Positions 7,490 to 14,066 of a DNA stretch of 36,644 nt are shown one piece after another (within the stretch, counting starts at the first letter, position 1; every line of letters starts with the position of its first letter). The notes under the pieces are model-generated. The model did no database searches. It was given only the letters and a program-made list of their open reading frames with translations, and was not told the origin of the DNA. The DNA is taken from positions 1 to 36,644 of the forward strand of contig CAKZPK010000348.1 in NCBI GenBank assembly GCA_937139035.1, written 5' to 3'. A program made the translations under genes and the position numbers. Source of the DNA: an uncultured Crocinitomix sp. GTDB taxonomy: Bacteria; Bacteroidota; Bacteroidia; Flavobacteriales_D; Crocinitomicaceae.

Positions 7490-7926
7490 TGGAAATATTC
7501 AAATACAAAACACCAAGCGAAAGTACTGGGTTTCTATTATGGAAAGTTAATAATCTATGGCAAAGAGAAATTAAAAAATCTCTTAAAAAGTATAACCTAA
7601 CACATACACAATTTGTTGTTTTAGCAAGTACTGTTTGGCTTTCAAAAAATAATTCAAATGTTACTCAAGTAGAAATTGCAAATCAAATTGAAATCGATAA
7701 AATGATGACTTCAAACGTTTTAAGAACATTAGAAAAAAATGGATTATTAAAACGAAAAGAGCATAAAACTGATACAAGAGCGAAAATAATTAAACCCACT
7801 AAAAATGGAATTGATATTTTGCAAAAGGCTATTAAAGAAGTTGAGAAATTTGACAGCAGATTTTTTGGAAAAATAAATAATATTGCGGAATTTAATAACG
7901 AACTGAATAAGTTACTTGTGGAATAA
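7489..7926 (+). CDS. MarR family transcriptional regulator
   Basis: A 145-aa winged-helix regulator starting at GTG7489, coupled to the SRPBCC gene. An HTH around residues 55-75 (VTQVEIANQIEIDKMMTSNVLRTLEKNGLL) is followed by the beta wing RKEHKTDTRAKIIKPTKNG, including the DxR signature of MarR proteins. These dimeric repressors usually control their own operon and release DNA on binding phenolic ligands. The AT-rich dyad around 7008-7030 is a candidate site. The gene ends just before the attC core of cassette 3. Confidence 0.88.
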   Translation: MEIFKYKTPSESTGFLLWKVNNLWQREIKKSLKKYNLTHTQFVVLASTVWLSKNNSNVTQVEIANQIEIDKMMTSNVLRTLEKNGLLKRKEHKTDTRAKIIKPTKNGIDILQKAIKEVEKFDSRFFGKINNIAEFNNELNKLLVE

Positions 7927-7938
7927 GTACTGTGGCTA

Positions 7939-9791
7939 ATCGAGTAGACGGCTCCAACTAAAACAGTTGGAGTGCGCCTCTCACACCACCAAGCGTACGG
8001 GTCTCGTACTTGGCGGTTCACCAAATTGAAGTCTGCATATTATTAATGTAATCTACTAAAGGTTTATACCCTTTTCGCTTAAGCCTAGATTTAGTAATTG
8101 TAGTCTTTAGAATTGGACTTTGAGCTACTGCCCATCCTCCCATTCGGGTTCTACTCCAAGCATATGCTTGTCCTTGCTCTATTCCTAATCGAATTAGGTT
8201 TTTACGTTTCCGTTCAAGCTTCTTCCAATCGTGCCAAATACAATATCGTAACCGATTCCTTAGCCATTCATCTAGCTTTTTAACTTTTGCATAAATGTTG
8301 GTTAAGCGGTAATTGTTCATCCAACCTCGACAGACTTGATTAAGCCGTTCTAAACGTTCTGATAACGACATTGGTTTGGTTTTCTTGGTAAGACTTTTTA
8401 GGTTACGTTTAAACTTTGCCCAACTTTTCTTTGCTACCACAAGCCTATATTGTCCTTTTACTCCCTTTTTGTAGACTGGTACAAAACCATGTCCTAGTAA
8501 CTCAAAGTTTACGGGTCTGCGTATGCCACTTTTAGCTTTATTAATAGGTAGTTTTAACCTGTCTCTCAAAAAGAGAAACAAGGTATTCCCTATCTGTTTT
8601 GCCTTGCTTTTGCTCTTTGCGTAAACGCTAAAATCATCTGCATAACGGACATAACGTAAGCCCAGTCTTTTCATTTCTTTGTCCAAAACATCTAGCATTA
8701 TGTTAGATAGAATTGGACTAATTGGGCTCCCTTGCGGTATTCCTTTTCTTCGCTTTTGGAGTTTACCATTTATTAAAATGGGAGCTCTTAGCCATTTCCG
8801 GATTAAACGCAGGGTGGTTCGACATTTTACCTTGTGGTAAATAAGTTGTAGTAAAATACAATGGTCTACTTCATCAAAAAATCCTTTTAAATCAATATCT
8901 ACAATATCTTGGTAACCATCATTGATATACTGCTGAGCTTGTAATACTGCTTTTTGGATATTCTTTTGTGGACGAAAAGCATAACTAACAGGTTCAAAGT
9001 CGTATTCAAATTGAACCATTAATTGTTGACTTAACGCCTGTTGTAGCCACCTATCTACTACTGTTGGAATTCCTAAAAGTCTAGTTTTACCCTTCCCTTT
9101 TGGAATGTTTACTCCTAGAATTGAATCTGGCACATAGCTATTCCTACGGATAGTATCTAGTATTTCCAAACGGTTTCCTGCTATATAAGCCGAAAGTTCC
9201 ATTGTTTTCATACCATCTACTCCGCACGCACCTTTATTTCGCTCCACTTGACGTCTTGCTTTTAAAAGGTTAGTAGCTTCTAATACTTTTTCAATCATAG
9301 GTTAATAATTTGTGTACTCTTGTTGGTTTAAAACTAGGCTAGCTAAGCATCCTAATCGAATTCAAACTTAATTTAATGTTCGGTCCTTCCCTACTTGTGA
9401 GACCATCTGAGCTATTCCCTCAACTCGTTTCCTGTAGGTACTATGACCTCTGCTGACTTCTCCATATAGCTACACGTAACTTTGGAGACCTCCCCAGGTA
9501 ATGACATCTTCTTTCGCTCAATAACTGCCGTATCTACATAAATACCTTTTTTATAATCTTTGGGTCGTTACAATGATGTGTTTGCTTACCCAAATACTTA
9601 TGCCTCTGTATACGATTTCTGTTCGTCAGTACCGAGTTTTGTAGTCTCGCTTCCTTCAGATAAAACCTCACGGTTTTCACCCTTGCGACTTACTAATGCT
9701 TCAGAACGTTACTCCTGCGCATAAGGGACTTGCACCCTCTAGATTAGTTAGCTAAATTTAAATAGCTAAAAGATGCCCATGCTGGGCACAC
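7939..9791 (-). mobile_element. Group IIC (attC-type) intron, copy 2
   Basis: A second copy of the 1853-bp intron, 2984 bp to the right of the first and in the same orientation. It has the same 5' GTGTGCCCAGCATGGGC, domain V (7985-8019) and 3' CTACTCGAT. The reconstructed empty site is CCTTGT|TAGCCAC against ACATTGT|TACCTGC for copy 1, so only TTGT|TA and the outer attC arm are common. The flanks are otherwise different, which shows two independent insertions rather than a segmental duplication. Confidence 0.9.
8018..9298 (-). CDS. Group II intron reverse transcriptase/maturase, copy 2
   Basis: 426 aa, identical in predicted sequence to the copy at 5034-6314, with the YADD box and maturase domain intact and no endonuclease domain. 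The intron's 5' structural domains occupy 9299-9791. Both copies appear functional. Confidence 0.95.
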   Translation of the reverse strand: MIEKVLEATNLLKARRQVERNKGACGVDGMKTMELSAYIAGNRLEILDTIRRNSYVPDSILGVNIPKGKGKTRLLGIPTVVDRWLQQALSQQLMVQFEYDFEPVSYAFRPQKNIQKAVLQAQQYINDGYQDIVDIDLKGFFDEVDHCILLQLIYHKVKCRTTLRLIRKWLRAPILINGKLQKRRKGIPQGSPISPILSNIMLDVLDKEMKRLGLRYVRYADDFSVYAKSKSKAKQIGNTLFLFLRDRLKLPINKAKSGIRRPVNFELLGHGFVPVYKKGVKGQYRLVVAKKSWAKFKRNLKSLTKKTKPMSLSERLERLNQVCRGWMNNYRLTNIYAKVKKLDEWLRNRLRYCIWHDWKKLERKRKNLIRLGIEQGQAYAWSRTRMGGWAVAQSPILKTTITKSRLKRKGYKPLVDYINNMQTSIW

Positions 9792-9911
9792 ACAAGGTAT
9801 AAAAGCAATAGCGGTTTGGGTGAAAACTTGAACCGTTTTTGCATTTAAATAAGTATATTGCTTACCGAAATGTAGTCGCTTATTAATCCGCTACTGCTCT
9901 TATACAAATCG

Positions 9912-10105
9912 TTCCGATCAATAACCCTCCGGGGCGCAAATTTCCGTTACGCTAAGGCGCAACTCCCAATCTGCTTTATTGATCGGAATGATCCCTGCTC
10001 AAATACATAAGTGACACTTGTGAAGTAAGTCAGAAAATTTCTCGCGAACTACCCACAAATTAAAGTTCGGAACTAGATGTATAGCGAATTTTGTATTTGA
10101 TGGCG
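9912..10105 (+). mobile_element. Possible ORF-less cassette with its own attC-like end
   Basis: The block begins GTTCCGATCAATAA (9911-9924) and contains the 13-nt complement TTATTGATCGGAA at 9976-9988, as cassettes 1-3 do at their ends. It is followed by a further dyad, TCAAATACA (9999-10007) with TGTATTTGA (10092-10100), and a right core GGCGTT cut at G10105|T10106. There is no credible ORF in its 194 bp. The left core reads AAT instead of AAC, so it may be degenerate or a coincidental hairpin. Confidence 0.45.
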
Positions 10106-10249
10106 TTACTTCAATCGCTGAGTATAAAGTCGAAAAAAATATTTTGTCCAAAATACTATAAAGCCCAACTAAGACAAATCAAGAATAATTTGGATATCTT
10201 CCGCTAAGTATTTGTTCGATACTTGTCGTGAAGACAGTACAAAAAGTAA

Positions 10250-10321
10250 GGAAATATAGCTCAATGGTAGAGCGCCTCCCTGTTAAGGAGATGGTTATAG
10301 GTTCGAGTCCTATTGTTTCCT
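10250..10321 (+). tRNA. tRNA-Asn (GTT)
   Basis: The acceptor arms GGAAATA and TGTTTCC pair (one G-U). The D stem is GCTC/GAGC, the anticodon loop CTGTTAA gives GTT, and the T arm is ATAGG-TTCGAGT-CCTAT. The first tRNA of the row of eight. CCA is not encoded. The discriminator base is T, unusual for Asn (normally G). Confidence 0.88.
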
Positions 10322-10327
10322 CAAATT

Positions 10328-10399
10328 GCTCCGTTGGTATAACGGCTAATACATCTGACTTTCTATCAGAAGGCAGGGGTTCGATTCCCCTACGGAGTA
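10328..10399 (+). tRNA. tRNA-Glu (TTC)
   Basis: The acceptor arms GCTCCGT and ACGGAGT pair with a first-position G-U. The D stem is GTAT/ATAC, the anticodon stem CTGA/TCAG with loop CTTTCTA gives TTC, and the T arm is AGGGG-TTCGATT-CCCCT. It lies 6 bp after the previous tRNA. Confidence 0.9.
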
Positions 10400-10408
10400 C
10401 ACTAAAAT

Positions 10409-10479
10409 TATCTGGTCGTCTAAGGGCAGGACTTCTCACTTTGACTGAGGCAATGGTGGTTCGAATCCACCCCGGATAA
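10409..10479 (+). tRNA. tRNA-Gln (TTG)
   Basis: The acceptor arms TATCTGG and CCGGATA pair with one U-G. The anticodon stem CTCA/TGAG with loop CTTTGAC gives TTG. The T arm is regular (GGTGG-TTCGAAT-CCACC). Confidence 0.85.
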
Positions 10480-10483
10480 CAAT

Positions 10484-10557
10484 GTGCTAGTAGCTTAGTT
10501 GGTTAAAGTCTTTGCCTGATAAGCAAAGGAGCGGAGGTTCGAGTCCTTCCTAGCACA
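10484..10557 (+). tRNA. tRNA-Ile (GAT)
   Basis: The acceptor arms GTGCTAG and CTAGCAC are perfect with discriminator A; positions 8-9 are TA. The anticodon stem TTTGC/GCAAA with loop CTGATAA gives GAT. T arm GGAGG-TTCGAGT-CCTTC. It starts 4 bp after tRNA-Gln. Confidence 0.9.
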
Positions 10558-10562
10558 CAATC

Positions 10563-10634
10563 AGACCGAGAGCTTAAAGGTTAAAGCCTGCGTCTTATAC
10601 GCGCAAAATGAAGGTTCGAGTCCTTCTCGGTATA
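10563..10634 (+). tRNA. tRNA with TAT anticodon (Ile-like), irregular
   Basis: The T arm GAAGG-TTCGAGT-CCTTC and D arm GCTT/AAGC are sound. The anticodon stem TGCGT/GCGCA with loop CTTATAC gives TAT, which would read AUA. The acceptor AGACCGA/TCGGTAT has a G-A mismatch at the second pair, and position 8 is G instead of the near-universal T. It may be degenerate. Bacteria usually read AUA with a lysidine-modified CAT tRNA, so an encoded TAT anticodon is noteworthy. Confidence 0.65.
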
Positions 10635-10635
10635 T

Positions 10636-10706
10636 GTTCACGTAGCCAAATGGTAAGGCATTGGTCTGCAACACCTTGATTGTTGGTTCGAATCCAACCG
10701 TGAACT
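10636..10706 (+). tRNA. tRNA-Cys (GCA)
   Basis: The acceptor arms GTTCACG and CGTGAAC are perfect, with discriminator T as expected for Cys. D stem GCC/GGC. Loop CTGCAAC gives GCA. Two outer pairs of the anticodon stem are T-T mismatches (TTGGT/ACCTT), so the stem is weak. Confidence 0.82.
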
Positions 10707-10717
10707 CTAATTAAAAT

Positions 10718-10789
10718 AGGAATATAGTTCAATTGGAAGAACACCTGAGTACGAATCAGAAGATGTGGGTTCGAGTCCTACTATTCCTA
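10718..10789 (+). tRNA. tRNA-Arg (ACG)
   Basis: The acceptor arms AGGAATA and TATTCCT are perfect. D stem GTTC/GAAC. The anticodon stem CTGA/TCAG with loop GTACGAA gives ACG, which needs A34-to-inosine editing to read CGN. T arm GTGGG-TTCGAGT-CCTAC. Confidence 0.87.
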
Positions 10790-10821
10790 CAATAAATCCA
10801 CAATTTATGACATATAAAATT

Positions 10822-10922
10822 GGAAACGTAGTTTAACGGTTAGAACGTTTGGACTGCGCCGTAACAAGAATATGGCGCAGGTAACTACCCAAAAGATGGA
10901 AGTTCGAATCTTCCCGTTTTCG
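10822..10922 (+). tRNA. tRNA-like gene with a 29-nt insertion in the anticodon loop; isotype unresolved
   Basis: The acceptor arms GGAAACG/CGTTTTC, D stem GTTT/GAAC, variable loop AGAT and T arm GGAAG-TTCGAAT-CTTCC are all tRNA-like. The anticodon stem TTTGG/CCAAA is perfect but closes a 36-nt loop instead of 7. Inside the loop, CTGCGCC and GGCGCAG form a 7-bp hairpin, followed by GTAACTAC. The anticodon cannot be assigned. It could be a pseudogene, an inserted hairpin, or an unusual processed tRNA. Confidence 0.6.
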
Positions 10923-11000
10923 CAAGATTTTATGTTAGAAAAGCCTTTAACACATACTTGATGTAGTATTTTACAATTTTAAAAGTAAGTTCAATTTGAT

Positions 11001-12308
11001 TTAAAATATCAAGTTGATCAACCAAAAAGTGGCTACACCAGACAAGTACCCAATTATAGCAAGTGGTGTTATTTTTTTCAAATACCAAATAAAATCAATT
11101 TTGAGAATACCCATAATTGCAACTCCTGCAGCTGAACCAATAATTAAACAACTTCCTCCAGTACCTGCACAATAGGCCAATAATTCCCAAAAAACATTAT
11201 CCTGCGGGTAAGCGGATAAATCATACATTCCAATTGAACCTGCAACTAGTGGCACATTATCTATGATAGAAGATAAAAATCCAACAATCACATTAATTGC
11301 CCATACATTACCTATATGTGTATCCTGAAACTGGGCAAGCTGTGTTAAATGCCCTGCGGACTGCAGCGCGGCAACAGCTAATAAAATCCCAAGAAAAAAG
11401 AGAATGCTTGGCGTATCCACTTTTTCCAAAACTGCACTAATGGAAAGCTGTTTACGAGTGCTTTCGACTTTTCTCTTATGCAAGAATTCAGTCACTCCCC
11501 ACAAAATACTTAACCCAAACAACATTCCTAAAAAAGGTGGTAAGTGGGTAGTTGTTTTAAATATAGGAACAAAAAGTAGTGCCCCTAAGCCCATAAACAA
11601 GACTAACTTTTGCTCTCTCAACTCAATTTGAGCATGTTCAGAATTTTTGCCTGACTCAGGTGCAACAGCAAGATTCCCTTTCATTCGCATAGCAACTATT
11701 GTTAAAGGAACTGCCAAACAAACCATACTTGGTAATAAGAGTTTCAAAACAATATTAGCAGCCGTAACTTGACCACCAACCCACAACATAATTGTAGTAA
11801 CATCACCTATTGGTGACCAAGCCCCACCAGCGTTAGCCGCAATAATAACTATTCCTGAAAAAATCCATAAGTCGTTTTTTTCGTGAATTAATTTCCTAAG
11901 CAATGCTGCCATTATAATAGATGTGGTAAGGTTATCCAAAGCGGCACTCATAAAAAACGTAATAATCGCTAACGTGACTAATAGCTTACTTTTTTTTGTG
12001 GTTGTAATTTTTTGAGTAATCAAGGAGAACCCACTGTGCGCATCAATCAACTCAACAATTGTCATAGCACCCAAAAGAAAAAATAGTATTCCCCCGATCT
12101 CCCCCAAATGATGCATTAAATCAGACTCAATTCCTCCTGTAATTAGCCCTACTGATTCAGGTAAAATTGAATGCTCACCTAAAACGAATAAAACCCAACA
12201 TACAACAGCAGTAAAAAGTGCTGAAGCGGCTTTGTTTATATGGATTTTATGCTCAAATATTATGGCTGCAAACCCTAATACAAAAACGATTGCCATAGCA
12301 ATATACAT
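11001..12308 (-). CDS. nhaD: NhaD-type sodium:proton antiporter
   Basis: A 435-aa inner-membrane protein of the ion transporter (ArsB/NhaD) superfamily with about a dozen hydrophobic segments. The family segments GEIGGILFFLLGAMTIVELIDAH, SAALDNLTTSII and ANAGGAWSPIGDVTTIMLW (first half), and SSIIDNVPLVAG with GTGGSCLIIGSAAGVA (second half), mark the two inverted repeats with the conserved Asp-Asn and Gly-Gly-Ser elements. NhaD exports Na+ in exchange for H+ and is typical of marine and halotolerant bacteria. A small lipoprotein gene lies 35 bp upstream on the same strand. Confidence 0.92.
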   Translation of the reverse strand: MYIAMAIVFVLGFAAIIFEHKIHINKAASALFTAVVCWVLFVLGEHSILPESVGLITGGIESDLMHHLGEIGGILFFLLGAMTIVELIDAHSGFSLITQKITTTKKSKLLVTLAIITFFMSAALDNLTTSIIMAALLRKLIHEKNDLWIFSGIVIIAANAGGAWSPIGDVTTIMLWVGGQVTAANIVLKLLLPSMVCLAVPLTIVAMRMKGNLAVAPESGKNSEHAQIELREQKLVLFMGLGALLFVPIFKTTTHLPPFLGMLFGLSILWGVTEFLHKRKVESTRKQLSISAVLEKVDTPSILFFLGILLAVAALQSAGHLTQLAQFQDTHIGNVWAINVIVGFLSSIIDNVPLVAGSIGMYDLSAYPQDNVFWELLAYCAGTGGSCLIIGSAAGVAIMGILKIDFIWYLKKITPLAIIGYLSGVATFWLINLIF

Positions 12309-12343
12309 ATCTCTAGTTTTTATTAGTTAATATTCTTAGTCGC

Positions 12344-12574
12344 CTAAATTTGCTGATTATCCAAAAAATCAAGAATAGCAGCATCTTTGTGGGGGATGGA
12401 TAATTTATGACCATCTAATTGATCAGAATTATCCTTTTTATGTGCCGAAGAGGTTTTTGAAAACGAACCATTAATTGCATCCGTTTTTGCAGCAATTTCG
12501 TTGGTGTTATTAGATTGGCAATTAAAAAGTAGTGTTAAAAATAAAATTCCAGATATTATTTGACTTAATTTCAT
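12344..12574 (-). CDS. Small putative lipoprotein
   Basis: A 76-aa protein with a lipoprotein signal (hydrophobic residues 6-17, then LLFNC as the lipobox Cys at 18). The remainder is polar and low in complexity (QSNNTNEIAAKTDAINGS). I recognise no family. It precedes nhaD by 35 bp in the same direction and may share its transcript. Confidence 0.55.
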   Translation of the reverse strand: MKLSQIISGILFLTLLFNCQSNNTNEIAAKTDAINGSFSKTSSAHKKDNSDQLDGHKLSIPHKDAAILDFLDNQQI

Positions 12575-12720
12575 TATAAGTGTTTTTGATTAATTAATTT
12601 TTGATTGAAGTTTCGTGTTGTTTAAAATCACTTTTTGAAACTTCTAAATAAAAAAGTATTCATTCCATTTTACTGGAACAGATAACATACTATAGGCGGA
12701 TTGCCTGCTGTATTAATAAA

Positions 12721-13077
12721 TCAAATTAGGAACACTCCAAAGCGAAGAAAAAGCTTCGGATATAGCAATATGAAATGAGAAAATCTATAATTTCCTCCAG
12801 GTATAATGGCAACTTGTAATAAGTTAGAATCACTATTTGTAAAGAAGTTGCATGTAGGATATTTTTGTAGTTTTTTGCGTTCATCACACTCCTCTTCTAT
12901 CTCAGAAAACAAATCATAATCTGCAACAGTTAAGAGCATTGAAAATTGTGATTTAGAATCTGAAATGCTGGATTGTGTCACGGCATTTGGCACAACATAA
13001 TTTAATGCACTAGCACTTTTTGCAATCGTTGAAAACGAAACTAAGACGAGAAGAAAATATGTCACTAAAAATCGCAT
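12721..13077 (-). CDS. Hypothetical secreted protein
   Basis: A 118-aa protein with a clear signal peptide (MRFLVTYFLLVLVSFSTIAKSASA). The mature part includes an acidic CDERKK segment and ends in a hydrophobic aromatic run (FILLYPKLFLRFGVFLI) that could insert in a membrane. No family is recognised. It is followed downstream by about 145 bp of non-coding DNA before the lipoprotein gene. Confidence 0.5.
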   Translation of the reverse strand: MRFLVTYFLLVLVSFSTIAKSASALNYVVPNAVTQSSISDSKSQFSMLLTVADYDLFSEIEEECDERKKLQKYPTCNFFTNSDSNLLQVAIIPGGNYRFSHFILLYPKLFLRFGVFLI

Positions 13078-13335
13078 ATCCTAATGTGAAGTCAAAAATT
13101 CACAGATCAAATGTGAAGATTATTTTATTTCAAACAAAGTATCATTTAATATTTCACAAAAAATTAACACTTCATTGACACTCAATTTTTTATTACGCCA
13201 ATTGTGCCACCTATTCCAAAATTTAATTTTTCAAAGACAATACGCGGTGCGTAATGACAAGAATCAGTCAATAAAACACCAAAAAACTGATAAAGTTCAA
13301 TTTTACAACGGAGCTTTTAGCATAAATTTGCATCT
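13078..13335. other. AT-rich intergenic region without a supported gene
   Basis: Lies between divergent small genes. It presumably holds promoters for both sides, but I see no clear -33/-7 pair, hairpin or RNA gene. The one ORF crossing it (starting 13175) looks random in composition. Confidence 0.4.
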
Positions 13336-13434
13336 ATGGATTCAACTTGGCCAATAATAATTTTTGCAATAGTAATGCTGCATTTGGTAGCAGGCTTTGC
13401 TTGGTTAGCCTATAAAATGCGGAAGAAAAAATAA
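13336..13434 (+). CDS. 32-aa single-span membrane miniprotein
   Basis: A short ORF starting MDSTWPIIIF with a continuous hydrophobic span (IIIFAIVMLHLVAGFAWLAY, residues 7-26) and a basic tail KMRKKK that fits the positive-inside rule. It reads like the small single-pass proteins common in Bacteroidota. There is no homology evidence; the call rests on this composition. Confidence 0.45.
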   Translation: MDSTWPIIIFAIVMLHLVAGFAWLAYKMRKKK

Positions 13435-13489
13435 TGCCTCACCTAATCAATCTATAGGCAAGGCATCAATTCTTAAATCTCGCAAGTTG

Positions 13490-13933
13490 CTATTTTGTGT
13501 GCGTAATAGAGGTTGCTTTAATTTCAAAATTGTTGAAGAATCCTTCAACACTCAAAGTTCCTTTTTCAAGACCAGGCGCCAATGTAATGCTAATACCAGC
13601 TTTAATGTAACGAGGAGGATTTGGCCGAACGGTAATGTATCCCTCACCTACAGTATCAATTTGTGTATACCCTGTGCTTCCGTTAAACTTGGCTTCACCA
13701 GTAAACCTTAACAAGGTTGATGACCCCAAGCCAAATAGTGTGTTAATATTAATTTCTCCTGAGGCTGACTCTGTACCCGAACCTCCATCTGTAAGTGCTA
13801 AATCCATTGTGCCAAAAGGCCCATTGATTGAATACGGATTTTGAAAAGCATATTTTGCAATTACTCCAAGCCCTTGTGTTGCTAATTGTTCTAAGTCAGC
13901 ATTTGATTCCACTGCTGTGTTTGAATTTTCCAT
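13490..13933 (-). CDS. Hypothetical protein, beta-rich
   Basis: A 147-aa protein without signal peptide or membrane segment. After an acidic start (MENSNTAVESNADLEQL) it is glycine-, threonine- and serine-rich with alternating hydrophobic residues (GEININTLFGLGSSTLLRFTGEAKF), suggesting a small beta-sandwich or barrel. No family is recognised. It lies upstream of nothing obviously linked; the LytTR regulator gene ends 130 bp to its right. Confidence 0.5.
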   Translation of the reverse strand: MENSNTAVESNADLEQLATQGLGVIAKYAFQNPYSINGPFGTMDLALTDGGSGTESASGEININTLFGLGSSTLLRFTGEAKFNGSTGYTQIDTVGEGYITVRPNPPRYIKAGISITLAPGLEKGTLSVEGFFNNFEIKATSITHTK

Positions 13934-14066
13934 AATTGATAGGTTTTGATTAATAATGAATCAAATTTCGAGATAAAGCAGATGCAGGACAATGAGGTAT
14001 TTACCTGTTTGACAAAATGTGAGACTTTTACCTATTAGCAAGAGCTTGATAACAAACTACAGCTTT

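Larger units (their letters stand above)
6985..9911 (+). mobile_element. Integron-type gene cassette 3 (two genes, attC split by an intron)
   Basis: Begins G|TTAGCCACAATAC (6984-6997). Its 3' core GTACTGTGGCTA|AC (7927-7938 joined to 9792) is complementary over 14 nt with one mismatch. Without the intron the cassette is about 1.07 kb. Unlike cassettes 1 and 2 it carries its own complete promoter and ends in a MarR gene rather than starting with a Crp/Fnr gene. Confidence 0.75.
7927..9924 (+). repeat. attC-like site 3, interrupted by group IIC intron
   Basis: Left core GTACTGTGGCTA (7927-7938); the rest follows the intron from 9792. The arms GTATAAAAGCAATAGCGG (9797-9814) and CCGCTACTGCTCTTATAC (9888-9905) pair with two mismatches, at the same two positions (7 and 12) as in site 2. 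The right core ATCGTT cuts at G9911|T9912. Intron-free length is about 145 bp. Confidence 0.75.

Noticed and set aside
5034..9298. The reverse transcriptases as retron or diversity-generating elements
   Set aside because: The intron 5' end, domain V and 3' CTACTCGAT, plus the maturase domain, identify a group II intron. No msr/msd or template/variable repeats are present.
4953..9804. A segmental tandem duplication explaining the two intron copies
   Set aside because: Sequence identity stops within about 15 bases of both intron ends and the flanking cassettes are unrelated.
9911..9988. The GTTCCGATCAATAA/TTATTGATCGGAA pair as terminal inverted repeats of a small insertion sequence
   Set aside because: The 13-nt arms are only about 50 bp apart with no ORF or target duplication, and the left arm begins exactly at the attC cut point, so the cassette reading explains it better.
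10179..10479. ORFs of 83-86 aa over the tRNA row
   Set aside because: They lie across three tRNA genes, whose structure explains the sequence.
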